A stretch of 19,474 nt of DNA. Source: CAZEQK01 sp964514395 (lineage in GTDB: Bacteria; Bacillota; Bacilli; Tepidibacillales; Tepidibacillaceae). A program made the translations under genes and the position numbers. The stretch lies in the NCBI GenBank assembly GCA_964514395.1, contig CAZEQK010000051.1, forward strand, positions 1 through 19,474. Reading direction: 5' to 3'. Shown here one piece after another: positions 7,022 through 14,018 of the stretch (position 1 is its first letter; each line of letters starts with the position of its first letter). The notes under the pieces are model-generated. The model worked only from the letters and a program-made list of their open reading frames with translations, had not been told where the DNA came from and did no database searches.

Positions 7022-9565
7022 CTATTTTTTCTTAATTACCTTACCTTCAGTACCATCAACTACGATAATATCACCATTTTTCAACTGGGCTGTACCTGTT
7101 TTTGTTCCTAATACAGCAGGTATATCATACTCTCTTGCTACGATAGCTGCATGTGATAAAGGACCTCCTGTATCTGCTACGACCGCAGCTGCTATTCCGA
7201 ATAGAGGTGTCCAAGCTGGATCGGTATATCTACAAACTAATACATCCCCTTGCTTTAAATCTTTAAAACCATCGACACTAGTAATAATTCTAACCGGCCC
7301 TTCTGCTATTCCATTATTACCCGATACTCCTGAAATTACATCACTATCCTGATCTGCATTTCTCGATAACTGAATAACACTTTGCTTCCATAATAATTGA
7401 TTTCTCTTCATATTTTTTTTTCGTTGATCTATTCGTTTTATCCATTCTTCGTTATTCACTTTTCCTAAGGAAAGCAATGAAAATTCTTCTTTTTTTATAT
7501 ATATAACATCTTTCTTATTCACTAATAAACCTTCATTCTCTAATCTTTTACCAAGTTCATTTACTATCTTTCTCCCAAAGTGAAATAGTGTTTCAATGAA
7601 AAATACAGTTTCTTCACGATACCTATAGATGTTTCTTAAAGATGAATAGCTCCAATTAAATAGCTTTTTACTCAATCCCTTTCGTTTTGATTTAAACGTT
7701 GTTAACCATTCTTGATGTTGTTTATTGCGCTCTTCTTCTTTTCTTTTTCTCTCAAATAATTGAGGATCACTTAGTACCGCTTTGAAAATATCTAAAAAAT
7801 ACATGGTGTCATCTAACCATGATTTACTAATAAATGGTTGATACATCTTCTCCGTTCTATAACCGTATTGATTTAAAAACTTCTGTATTTTATCCCAAAT
7901 TGAATTGCCACCAGGCATCGTTATAAATTTCGTCTGAAATTCTTCTGTATTTTTATAATCTCCTTCTAAAATATAGGATTGGGCTTTTGGAAATTGGTGA
8001 GTAAATACAGCCAATTCAAATAATTTTTTGTCAATTATTGCTGTTAGATAATCAAGGTTTGTTGTTATGACATCACTTAGAGCCGGCCTTTTCTTTTTGG
8101 AAGTATATATTTTTAGTAGAGTTGATAAAGTAGCTACAGGTAAAATAGTTGAATCTATAATCAATTGAAAACGTAAATCATTTATTTTTTTTGCTAAATC
8201 AAATGTTTCTTCTAATTCTTTTATCAACTCTGTTTCAGATAACACTTCTAGCTTTAATCCTTCTACCTTCTCCAAATATGATCTTACTTCACTTACTAGC
8301 CTTTGCCAGTCTCTATCTTGTTCTTTTGTTGCTATAAACAGTTTATGAGGTAATAAAAACAGTTTCATTTTCAATTTTATCTTAGGTGGTATGAGATCAA
8401 TGTTCCCCTCATCATCGATTTTTATAATTTCATTTGCTTTAGAAAATTTTATTCCTAAATATGCAATACGGTCTAATAAGGCTTGATAACTACTTGTAAC
8501 TAATGAATAGTCTAATGGAGTTGGTGCTTCTGGATAATGCTCCAATAAATCATCTAAAATTTTTATCTGTGTTTTGCTTATTTTTCCAAAATCAACTTGT
8601 CTTGGTTTGTCTAACGTTGTGATAGGACGTGATTGCAAAAGATAAAGTGTATCACCAGCATATGCCCACTCAATGTCTTGAGGATATCTGTAATGTTTTT
8701 CTACCTTTAATGCTAATGCTCCAAGCTCTTTCAATAGTTCATTTGAAAGGGAGTACGCGTTACGTTTGTTAATTGAAACATCTAATAACCTCGTTCTTTC
8801 ATTTTCTCCTAGAACCAATTGTTTTTCCTTCGTTCCTAACTCTTTTCTTATAACTTTCAAGTTTTCTTTTTTTATCATGAATGAGTCCGGTGTTACTTGG
8901 CCTGAAACGATCAGTTCCCCTAGTCCATATGAGGAGGTAACTAGCATTTCATTATCATTTTGACTTAACGGATTTCTTGTAAAAGCAATACCTGAAACAT
9001 TAGAAGCTACCATTTCTTGTATGACAACTGAGATTAACACCTTGTTATGGTCATAGCCCTTTTGATTTCGATAAGCCATAGCCCTAGCTGACCAAAGAGA
9101 AGCCCAACAACTTTTGATATAATGAAGTAGATCTTGTTCACCCTTTACATATAAAAATGTTTCTTGCTGTCCAGCAAAACTTGCATCAGGTAAGTCTTCT
9201 GCAGTGGCAGATGAACGTACAGCAACAGGTAACATATTCCCACCAAGCTGTGAGTATGCATCTAAAATTTCCATTTCGAGATTAGGTAATATCTTCTGCT
9301 CCATGATGATATTTCTTATTAATGCTGATTTCTCTTCTATATCAGTTGGTTGTTCCCAATCAATTTTCTTTATAATCTGATAGATCGTATTTTGTCCATC
9401 ATTTAAATCTATCAGTTCTTTATAAGCATCAACAGTAACACAAAAGCCATTAGGTACGGTAAAACCACCATTTATAAGCTCTCCTAGGTTGGCACCCTTC
9501 CCCCCTACTAGCTGAATACTATTTTTATCTACCCCATGTAAAGATACTGTATATTGATTTGACAT
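7022..9565 (-). CDS. Rifampin-phosphotransferase-like / PEP-synthase-like dikinase
   Basis: 847 aa. An N-terminal PPDK-type ATP-grasp domain spans about 1-320: LVGGKGANLGEL, VRSSATAEDLPDASFAGQQE at 117-136, DIEWAY, QSRPIT at 311-316. A roughly 430-aa middle region of unknown specificity follows, then a swivelling phospho-histidine domain near the end: TGGPLSHAAIVAREY, His about 805. There is no C-terminal PEP-binding TIM barrel, so this is not a true PEP synthase. The order ATP-grasp, middle, His domain and the position of the His about 42 residues from the end fit rifampin phosphotransferases (ATP + drug to phospho-drug + AMP + Pi) and B. subtilis YvkC. ATG at 9565 has AAGGGG six nt upstream, overlapping the efflux gene's stop. 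Third gene of the operon. The true substrate is inferred. Confidence 0.88.
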   Translation of the reverse strand: MSNQYTVSLHGVDKNSIQLVGGKGANLGELINGGFTVPNGFCVTVDAYKELIDLNDGQNTIYQIIKKIDWEQPTDIEEKSALIRNIIMEQKILPNLEMEILDAYSQLGGNMLPVAVRSSATAEDLPDASFAGQQETFLYVKGEQDLLHYIKSCWASLWSARAMAYRNQKGYDHNKVLISVVIQEMVASNVSGIAFTRNPLSQNDNEMLVTSSYGLGELIVSGQVTPDSFMIKKENLKVIRKELGTKEKQLVLGENERTRLLDVSINKRNAYSLSNELLKELGALALKVEKHYRYPQDIEWAYAGDTLYLLQSRPITTLDKPRQVDFGKISKTQIKILDDLLEHYPEAPTPLDYSLVTSSYQALLDRIAYLGIKFSKANEIIKIDDEGNIDLIPPKIKLKMKLFLLPHKLFIATKEQDRDWQRLVSEVRSYLEKVEGLKLEVLSETELIKELEETFDLAKKINDLRFQLIIDSTILPVATLSTLLKIYTSKKKRPALSDVITTNLDYLTAIIDKKLFELAVFTHQFPKAQSYILEGDYKNTEEFQTKFITMPGGNSIWDKIQKFLNQYGYRTEKMYQPFISKSWLDDTMYFLDIFKAVLSDPQLFERKRKEEERNKQHQEWLTTFKSKRKGLSKKLFNWSYSSLRNIYRYREETVFFIETLFHFGRKIVNELGKRLENEGLLVNKKDVIYIKKEEFSLLSLGKVNNEEWIKRIDQRKKNMKRNQLLWKQSVIQLSRNADQDSDVISGVSGNNGIAEGPVRIITSVDGFKDLKQGDVLVCRYTDPAWTPLFGIAAAVVADTGGPLSHAAIVAREYDIPAVLGTKTGTAQLKNGDIIVVDGTEGKVIKKK

Positions 9566-9575
9566 ATTTATCCCC

Positions 9576-10934
9576 TTACCTATCTTCTTTGAATTGAACC
9601 CCAATAAATAATCCTACTAAAGCAACAAAACTCATTAACACAAAGATAACAGCAAAGTTATTCAATCCTTGAGATATATTAAAATCAAAAATAATAAAAT
9701 TAGCAAATATAGGTATTCCAACTGCTCCACCTATGTTTCTACTAATTTGGATGATTCCAGCAACAATGGCTCTTTTATTTTCTGTTACAGCGTTCTGCGA
9801 GGTTGCAAGTATAAGTGGTAAATTAATACCTAGCCCTATTCCAATAATTAATACAAAAATAAACGCTAAACTTAATTGAATCATATAAATACGAGTAAGG
9901 ATTAATAATGTTAAGCCAACAATAGATAAAAGCCAGCCTGTTGAAAGAATTCTTGAAAGTTTAAAGCGCTTTGTTAAACTCCCACTTATTATTCCGCCTA
10001 TTCCAATACCCATTGAAAAAAATAACAGTATTTTTCCACCGACTAATGCCTGATTACCAAATAAAGATTGCCCATAAAGTGGAAGTATAGTAATCATTCC
10101 ATAAACTATTGTCCCTAACAGAAGCATGCTTAAAAATGAAAGCTTTACATGCTTTAATCTAATCAAATCAAGTGAAAATACTGGATTAACATGTTTCTTT
10201 TCTTGCTTTACAAAGAAAACAAAAACAAGAATGACGAGGAATAAAATAATCATTCGCTCCAAACTCAAAAAGCTTTTTACCTTTATTTGAAAAAGAAGTA
10301 TAACTAAAATGATGAATAACCCCAATGCCATACTTCCAAGATAATCAATGTTTTTTTTCTTTTTCATGTGATTAGACTGATTGAAATAGTTTTTATTAAC
10401 AAATATGATGGCAATAAGTCCAATTGGCAGATTAATAAAGAAAGTCCATCTCCAGCTATACATATCCGTGATTATTCCACCTAATAAAGGTCCAATAATG
10501 TTGGCTAGAACTTGCACAGCAGACAGAACTCCAAGCATTTTTGCTCTTTTATCTGGATTGAACAATTCACTAATCATCGCAATTGCAGATGGGGCAACCG
10601 CTCCAGCTCCTAATCCCTGTATAGTTCGAAAAGTAATTAATTGAAGCATGGTATGGCTTCCACCACTCAGCATAGATCCCAATAAAAAAACAACCATCCC
10701 CCATAAGTAAAAGTGTTTTCTTCCATAGATATCCGATAAGTTTGCAAATAAAGGAATGGTAATGGTAGACGAGATCATATAGGCACTGATGACCCAGCCA
10801 TATAGTTCTTCATGACCTAGTTGATTTGAAATAATAGGAAGAACAGTTACAATAATTGTCTGCATTAATACGGAAGAAACCATTCCTAACAATATCCCAT
10901 AAAATGTCATTTTTATTTTTCTATCTTTTGTCAA
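9576..10934 (-). CDS. MFS multidrug efflux transporter, DHA2 (14-TM) family
   Basis: 452 aa proton-driven efflux pump of the inner membrane. I count 14 hydrophobic segments. Motif A reads LSDIYGRKHFYLWG after TM2. The antiporter motif C region GPLLGGIITDMYSWRWTFFI in TM5-6 is typical of drug:H+ antiporters of the DHA2 class. Start: TTG at 10934, preceded by a GGGGGGG run 7 nt upstream. It overlaps the end of the TetR gene by 14 bp, so the two are probably translationally coupled. The internal ATG eight codons later has no ribosome binding site. Its stop codon lies inside the ribosome binding site of the next gene, so the three form one transcript. B. subtilis YvkA is the likely counterpart. 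Substrate unknown. Confidence 0.92.
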   Translation of the reverse strand: MTKDRKIKMTFYGILLGMVSSVLMQTIIVTVLPIISNQLGHEELYGWVISAYMISSTITIPLFANLSDIYGRKHFYLWGMVVFLLGSMLSGGSHTMLQLITFRTIQGLGAGAVAPSAIAMISELFNPDKRAKMLGVLSAVQVLANIIGPLLGGIITDMYSWRWTFFINLPIGLIAIIFVNKNYFNQSNHMKKKKNIDYLGSMALGLFIILVILLFQIKVKSFLSLERMIILFLVILVFVFFVKQEKKHVNPVFSLDLIRLKHVKLSFLSMLLLGTIVYGMITILPLYGQSLFGNQALVGGKILLFFSMGIGIGGIISGSLTKRFKLSRILSTGWLLSIVGLTLLILTRIYMIQLSLAFIFVLIIGIGLGINLPLILATSQNAVTENKRAIVAGIIQISRNIGGAVGIPIFANFIIFDFNISQGLNNFAVIFVLMSFVALVGLFIGVQFKEDR

Positions 10935-11535
10935 CGGTAATCCCCCCCATTACAATAGACAATCTATCTTTATATTCATCAGCTAGAGGAGGTGGATTCT
11001 CTTTTGATAGCCATCGAAGCAGTATGAAGAAATAAATCCCAATGAGAATATCAGCCACTTGATTTGGTTGAAATTCTAAGGTGAATTCGCCGTTTTGTTG
11101 ACCTTCTTTAATGATTTGTTCCATTAGTAATTTCAATTCTAATTGGTTCTCTGCTTCCTGCTCTATTTCAGTAGAATACATTTTTTTTAAAATTTCATAG
11201 GAGATAAGCTTGGTCATGATTTTATCTTCTTCATTCACTTGTGCCAGCACTTCAAATAGCTTGATGATTTTCTCCTTTGCACTTTGCAAATAAGCTAAGT
11301 CCTTCACTAACCATTCCTTCATCAATTCAATCCGCTGCTCCCCTAGATAGGTTAAAATAGAGTCTTTTGTCGGAAAATGACTAAAGAATGTTCCTTTTGC
11401 AACATCTGCCTTTTCAGTGATTTCTTGAACAGTGGTATTTTCATAGCCTTTCTCCGTAAAAAGTAATATAGCTGTTTTAAATATTTTTTCCTTCGTTCGT
11501 TCTTTTTTGCTTTTTGATTTTTTATTTTGATCCAT
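10921..11535 (-). CDS. TetR/AcrR-family transcriptional regulator
   Basis: 204 aa. The N-terminal helix-turn-helix at about 12-60 is canonical: KIFKTAILLFTEKGYENTTV, then the recognition-helix region AKGTFFSHFPTKDSIL. The all-helical C-terminal ligand/dimer domain is family-variable. AAGGAGG lies 8 nt before ATG at 11535. First gene of the operon with the efflux pump and the Rph-like enzyme. An operator-like palindrome sits between its promoter and its start codon, so it most likely represses its own operon until a ligand binds. It corresponds in position to B. subtilis YvkB. The inducer cannot be read from the sequence. Confidence 0.93.
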   Translation of the reverse strand: MDQNKKSKSKKERTKEKIFKTAILLFTEKGYENTTVQEITEKADVAKGTFFSHFPTKDSILTYLGEQRIELMKEWLVKDLAYLQSAKEKIIKLFEVLAQVNEEDKIMTKLISYEILKKMYSTEIEQEAENQLELKLLMEQIIKEGQQNGEFTLEFQPNQVADILIGIYFFILLRWLSKENPPPLADEYKDRLSIVMGGITVDKR

Positions 11536-11560
11536 GATTTACACCTCCTTTGTATTGAAT

Positions 11561-11617
11561 TGACCACAGTCATTTTTATACTATGGTCATTTTATACCTA
11601 TTTTATTTTTTTTTCAA
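11561..11617 (-). promoter_or_regulatory. Promoter and TetR operator of the efflux/phosphotransferase operon
   Basis: Minus strand: -35 TTGAAA (11617-11612), a 17-bp spacer, and -10 TAAAAT (11594-11589). An alternative -10, TATAAA, gives a 15-bp spacer. Immediately downstream is an inverted repeat, TGACCATAGT / ACTGTGGTCA (11589-11580 and 11570-11561), 9 of 10 paired with a 9-bp centre. It touches the -10 and covers the probable transcription start, a repressing position. It ends 11 bp before the ribosome binding site of the TetR gene. Confidence 0.65.
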
Positions 11618-11618
11618 T

Positions 11619-11651
11619 AAAAAATAAGATATCCAAATTATTTGAATATCT
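11619..11651 (-). terminator. Rho-independent terminator downstream of padR
   Basis: On the minus strand AGATATTCAAAT pairs with ATTTGGATATCT (12 bp, one G-T, tight AT-rich centre), followed by TATTTTTT. It insulates the TetR operon promoter from padR transcription. The AT-rich stem makes it weaker than the others in the window. Confidence 0.6.
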
Positions 11652-11783
11652 CCATATAGTATCTGCGATTTTACCTGTTTTCCATGTCTTTTCAGCGTTT
11701 TTTAGGTTCGATACATTCTTTTCTTTATCAATAATTCCTATCATTTATATACTCTTCTATCATTACCTGTAACACCTTGTGAT

Positions 11784-12314
11784 TTAATCTATAGCTCTCA
11801 AAATTGCTTCAAACCAATCTTTCGCAAATTTATGTGCTTGGATACCATAATCAAGAGTTTTTAATTGATAATAAAATACGCTCTTGTAGGATTCTGGTAT
11901 TTCAGACTTTATTATTTCATGTTCTAGATTCTTAAGCTCCTTCTCAACAATTTGAATCTTTTCGATAATTTCTTTTAGTATTTCTTTTTTTTTCTGTGTG
12001 CTGTCAACCAATCCCAAAAAAAATACTTTAGAAAGAGCAGTAACTTCTAACTTATTGGTTGAAATATCTGAAACCATCCATTCAAAGAATGCCTCTTTGC
12101 CATTATCCGAAATCATGTAAATCTTCTTATTACGACCGTTATCTGTTTTCTTTTCAAATGTAATAAAACCTTTTTTCAATAAATTTTTAATCGCAATTTG
12201 CAGGCTCCCATAACTAGCACTATAGAAAAGGGATATACCCTGTTCGAATGATTTGTTTAGTTCATATAATGTTTGATTCTTTAACATTAATAATCCTAAT
12301 ACTACATATTCCAT
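11784..12314 (-). CDS. PadR-family transcriptional regulator
   Basis: 176 aa. An N-terminal winged helix spans about 1-80: MEYVVLGLLMLKNQTLYELN, then SASYGSLQIAIKNLLKKGFI, then the wing KKIYMISDNGKEAF. This is the PadR pattern of a short N-terminal helix, HTH and wing. The C-terminal half (about 90-176) is helical, with a long coiled-coil stretch for dimerisation, as in the vir/subfamily-2 PadR proteins. AAAGGAGC lies 5 nt before ATG at 12314. It is divergent from the broken CPBP protease gene. A perfect 13-bp inverted repeat in the shared promoter region is its probable operator. PadR proteins are usually ligand- or phenolic-responsive repressors; the signal here is unknown. Confidence 0.9.
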   Translation of the reverse strand: MEYVVLGLLMLKNQTLYELNKSFEQGISLFYSASYGSLQIAIKNLLKKGFITFEKKTDNGRNKKIYMISDNGKEAFFEWMVSDISTNKLEVTALSKVFFLGLVDSTQKKKEILKEIIEKIQIVEKELKNLEHEIIKSEIPESYKSVFYYQLKTLDYGIQAHKFAKDWFEAILRAID

Positions 12315-12328
12315 AACATGCTCCTTTC

Positions 12329-12384
12329 ATATTGACAATATACGAACTTCATATTACTATTAGTTATATATCTAATAGTAATAT
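12329..12384 (+). promoter_or_regulatory. CPBP-gene promoter overlapped by PadR operator
   Basis: Plus strand: TTGACA at 12332-12337, a 17-bp spacer, and TACTAT at 12355-12360. A perfect 13-bp inverted repeat, ATATTACTATTAG (12351-12363) / CTAATAGTAATAT (12372-12384) with an 8-bp centre, covers the -10 and the probable start point. A second palindrome, ATATTG-A-CAATAT (12329-12341), covers the -35 and adjoins the ribosome binding site of padR, so both divergent genes could be controlled here. Confidence 0.65.
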
Positions 12385-12446
12385 ATTATTCGTTTCTATA
12401 CAAGCCCAAGGTCAAAAGATAGATTTAAAAAATAAAGAGATATGTT

Positions 12447-13025
12447 ATGAGTAAAAACAATAAGAAAACGTTAAGAAATGTCATTATTTTTTCCATTGTT
12501 GCATTAGTTTCCGGTTGGATCGGCAAGTTATTAGACTTATTTGTAGAAACTGGATCAAACGGTAGTTTAGGACAGTTGGTATAGTTTGTATCACCACTTT
12601 TAGTGATGGTCATACTTCGTGCTTTTGCAGGAAATGGCTGGAGTGATTTAGGCATTAAACCTAAAATCAAACAGAATATCTTTCCTTACTACTTTAGTAT
12701 GTTATTTTATCCAATATTGGCTATTACCATTATATTGATAGGACTAAGCTCTAATTTGATGGATACATCCATTTTTTCATCAGAAGAAGCTATTCTGTTT
12801 TTCTCTATGTTCGGTATGTCACTCATTCTAATGTTTATAAAGAACATTTTTGAAGAATTCTCTTGGAGAGGATACCTTACACCTAAACTGTCTTCTCTCG
12901 GGTTTAATAGATTTATCGTTCATTAATGGGTTGGTTTGATTTGGGGAGCATGGCATTTCCCATATTTATTTATTTTTGGAACTTATACAACAGAAAGCAT
13001 GATTATCTTAAAAAATATCCTGTGA
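12447..13025 (+). pseudogene. CPBP (CAAX-type) intramembrane protease, inactivated
   Basis: One continuous frame with two in-frame stops: TAG at 12582 (most simply a former TGG Trp in LV-W-FVSPLL) and TAA at 12924. It then ends early at TGA 13023. The translation is MSKNNKKTLRNVIIFSIVAL at the N-terminus, several hydrophobic segments, the first CPBP motif EEFSWRGYL, and after the TAA the second motif WGAWHFPYLF. These are the Glu-Glu and Trp/His motifs of the ABI/CPBP protease family. The last TM helices with the third motif are missing. No frameshift is needed, only substitutions plus C-terminal loss. The ribosome binding site is weak. Its promoter and operator are still well formed, so inactivation may be recent. 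Confidence 0.85.
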
Positions 13026-13134
13026 CAGAGTAAATATGTTTTAATTCTTTTAAACAGAAAACTCTTAAATACAAGAAGTTCTTTAATCTTATAGGATACC
13101 TAACAGGAGTAACTTTGGTTTATCATCACCAATA

Positions 13135-13151
13135 TGTGTAACTATTACACA
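13135..13151. repeat. Short inverted repeat upstream of the four-TM protein gene
   Basis: TGTGTAA (13135-13141) and TTACACA (13145-13151) form a perfect 7-bp inverted repeat with a CTA centre, about 30 bp before the ATG of the gene at 13182. Just upstream TTGGT...ACCAA forms another small repeat. It may be an operator; there is no T-tract, so it is not a terminator. Nothing else is seen in 13026-13181. Confidence 0.4.
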
Positions 13152-13181
13152 AAATACAATATATGAAATGGAGGAATGTAA

Positions 13182-13580
13182 ATGAAAAAATTGGTAAGCG
13201 CAAGACTAGCTGGCAACATACTTTTGATTTCAATGGTGCTATTGGAAATGTTTTATGTTTTAATTTTATTTGAGGTTGTTCCATCTGATATCGTTTGGGG
13301 TGGAGAAATTAAAAATTCATCAGCTAATCTAATTACTTTAGAATTAATAGCAGTATTTGTAACATTAGTTTTCATAATGATTATTGCAGCGAAAATTGGC
13401 TACTTAAAATTAAGCAAAATCAATAAGCTAATAAATGTCGGTGTATGGTTTGTATTTGGATATTTAATTTTAAATACTATTGGAAATCTGGCATCGGATG
13501 TTAATGCTGAAAAGCTAATATTTGCACCAATTACAATTATTTTGACGTTTTTTGCATACAGATTAGCTATTGAAAAATAA
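13182..13580 (+). CDS. Four-TM membrane protein of unknown function
   Basis: 132 aa. Four hydrophobic segments at about 10-32, 50-72, 84-102 and 110-128. The loop after TM1 carries VPSDIVWGGEIKN, and TM3-TM4 contains the pattern LNTIGNLASDVNAEKLIF. It resembles a conserved small integral membrane protein seen in Bacillus-type genomes, but I know no functional name. The ATG is preceded by TGGAGGAATGTAA, a strong ribosome binding site. It follows the broken CPBP gene on the same strand, with about 155 bp between them. No terminator is evident afterwards. Confidence 0.8.
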   Translation: MKKLVSARLAGNILLISMVLLEMFYVLILFEVVPSDIVWGGEIKNSSANLITLELIAVFVTLVFIMIIAAKIGYLKLSKINKLINVGVWFVFGYLILNTIGNLASDVNAEKLIFAPITIILTFFAYRLAIEK

Positions 13581-14003
13581 TTTAGAAAGGATTAAAATAA
13601 CTGTCCCATTCGCAATATAGATTTAACTATTCTTCATAGTACAAATATAATTATTAATTATTTTTAAATTTCCATGTACTTATAAATATTATTTTACCAG
13701 TAATAGGATTTGCACCTTTTATTGGGTTTCTCATTCATCTCTGTTAATAGTAAATCATTGACCTGACTCTCACCAGCTGTTGGCCTCATAAAACCAACTA
13801 ATTTATTTAAAAATTGATTATTCTCCAACTAAAATCTATAAATAACCTTTTTATTATGGTAATTATTTGAACTAATAATATGGAAAACAGCATAAGTCTA
13901 TTTCTAATTGATATACAGGGCATGTACTTAAGTTTTTAATCCTAATTAGGTCACAATCTTTTCTATACAGTGTTACAATTAAATTAAATAGATTTTAAGG
14001 TGA
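13581..14003. other. Non-coding stretch with a possible decayed minus-strand ORF
   Basis: No intact gene. On the minus strand 13828-13694 encodes a 44-codon run from TTG (with NKLVGFMRPTAGESQVNDLL), and after a one-base shift the other frame continues GANPITGKIIFIS to 13654. This looks like residual coding sequence of unknown family. The right part (13941-13950) has the palindrome CCTAATTAGG, and probably the promoter of the glutamate-synthase-like gene, though I see no strong -35/-10 pair. Confidence 0.35.
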
Positions 14004-14018
14004 GAGGAAGCGGTTATC

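Noticed and set aside
7022..9565. True phosphoenolpyruvate synthase (PpsA)
   Set aside because: The phospho-His domain is at the extreme C-terminus and the PEP-binding barrel that ends PpsA is absent.
11527..11772. Plus-strand 81-codon hydrophobic ORF across the TetR/padR gap
   Set aside because: It runs antisense through the promoter, operator and terminator, has no ribosome binding site, and its hydrophobicity comes from T-rich non-coding sequence.
12603..12926. Independent 107-aa plus-strand gene
   Set aside because: It is the middle of the broken CPBP protease between the two nonsense codons; no ribosome binding site stands before ATG 12603.
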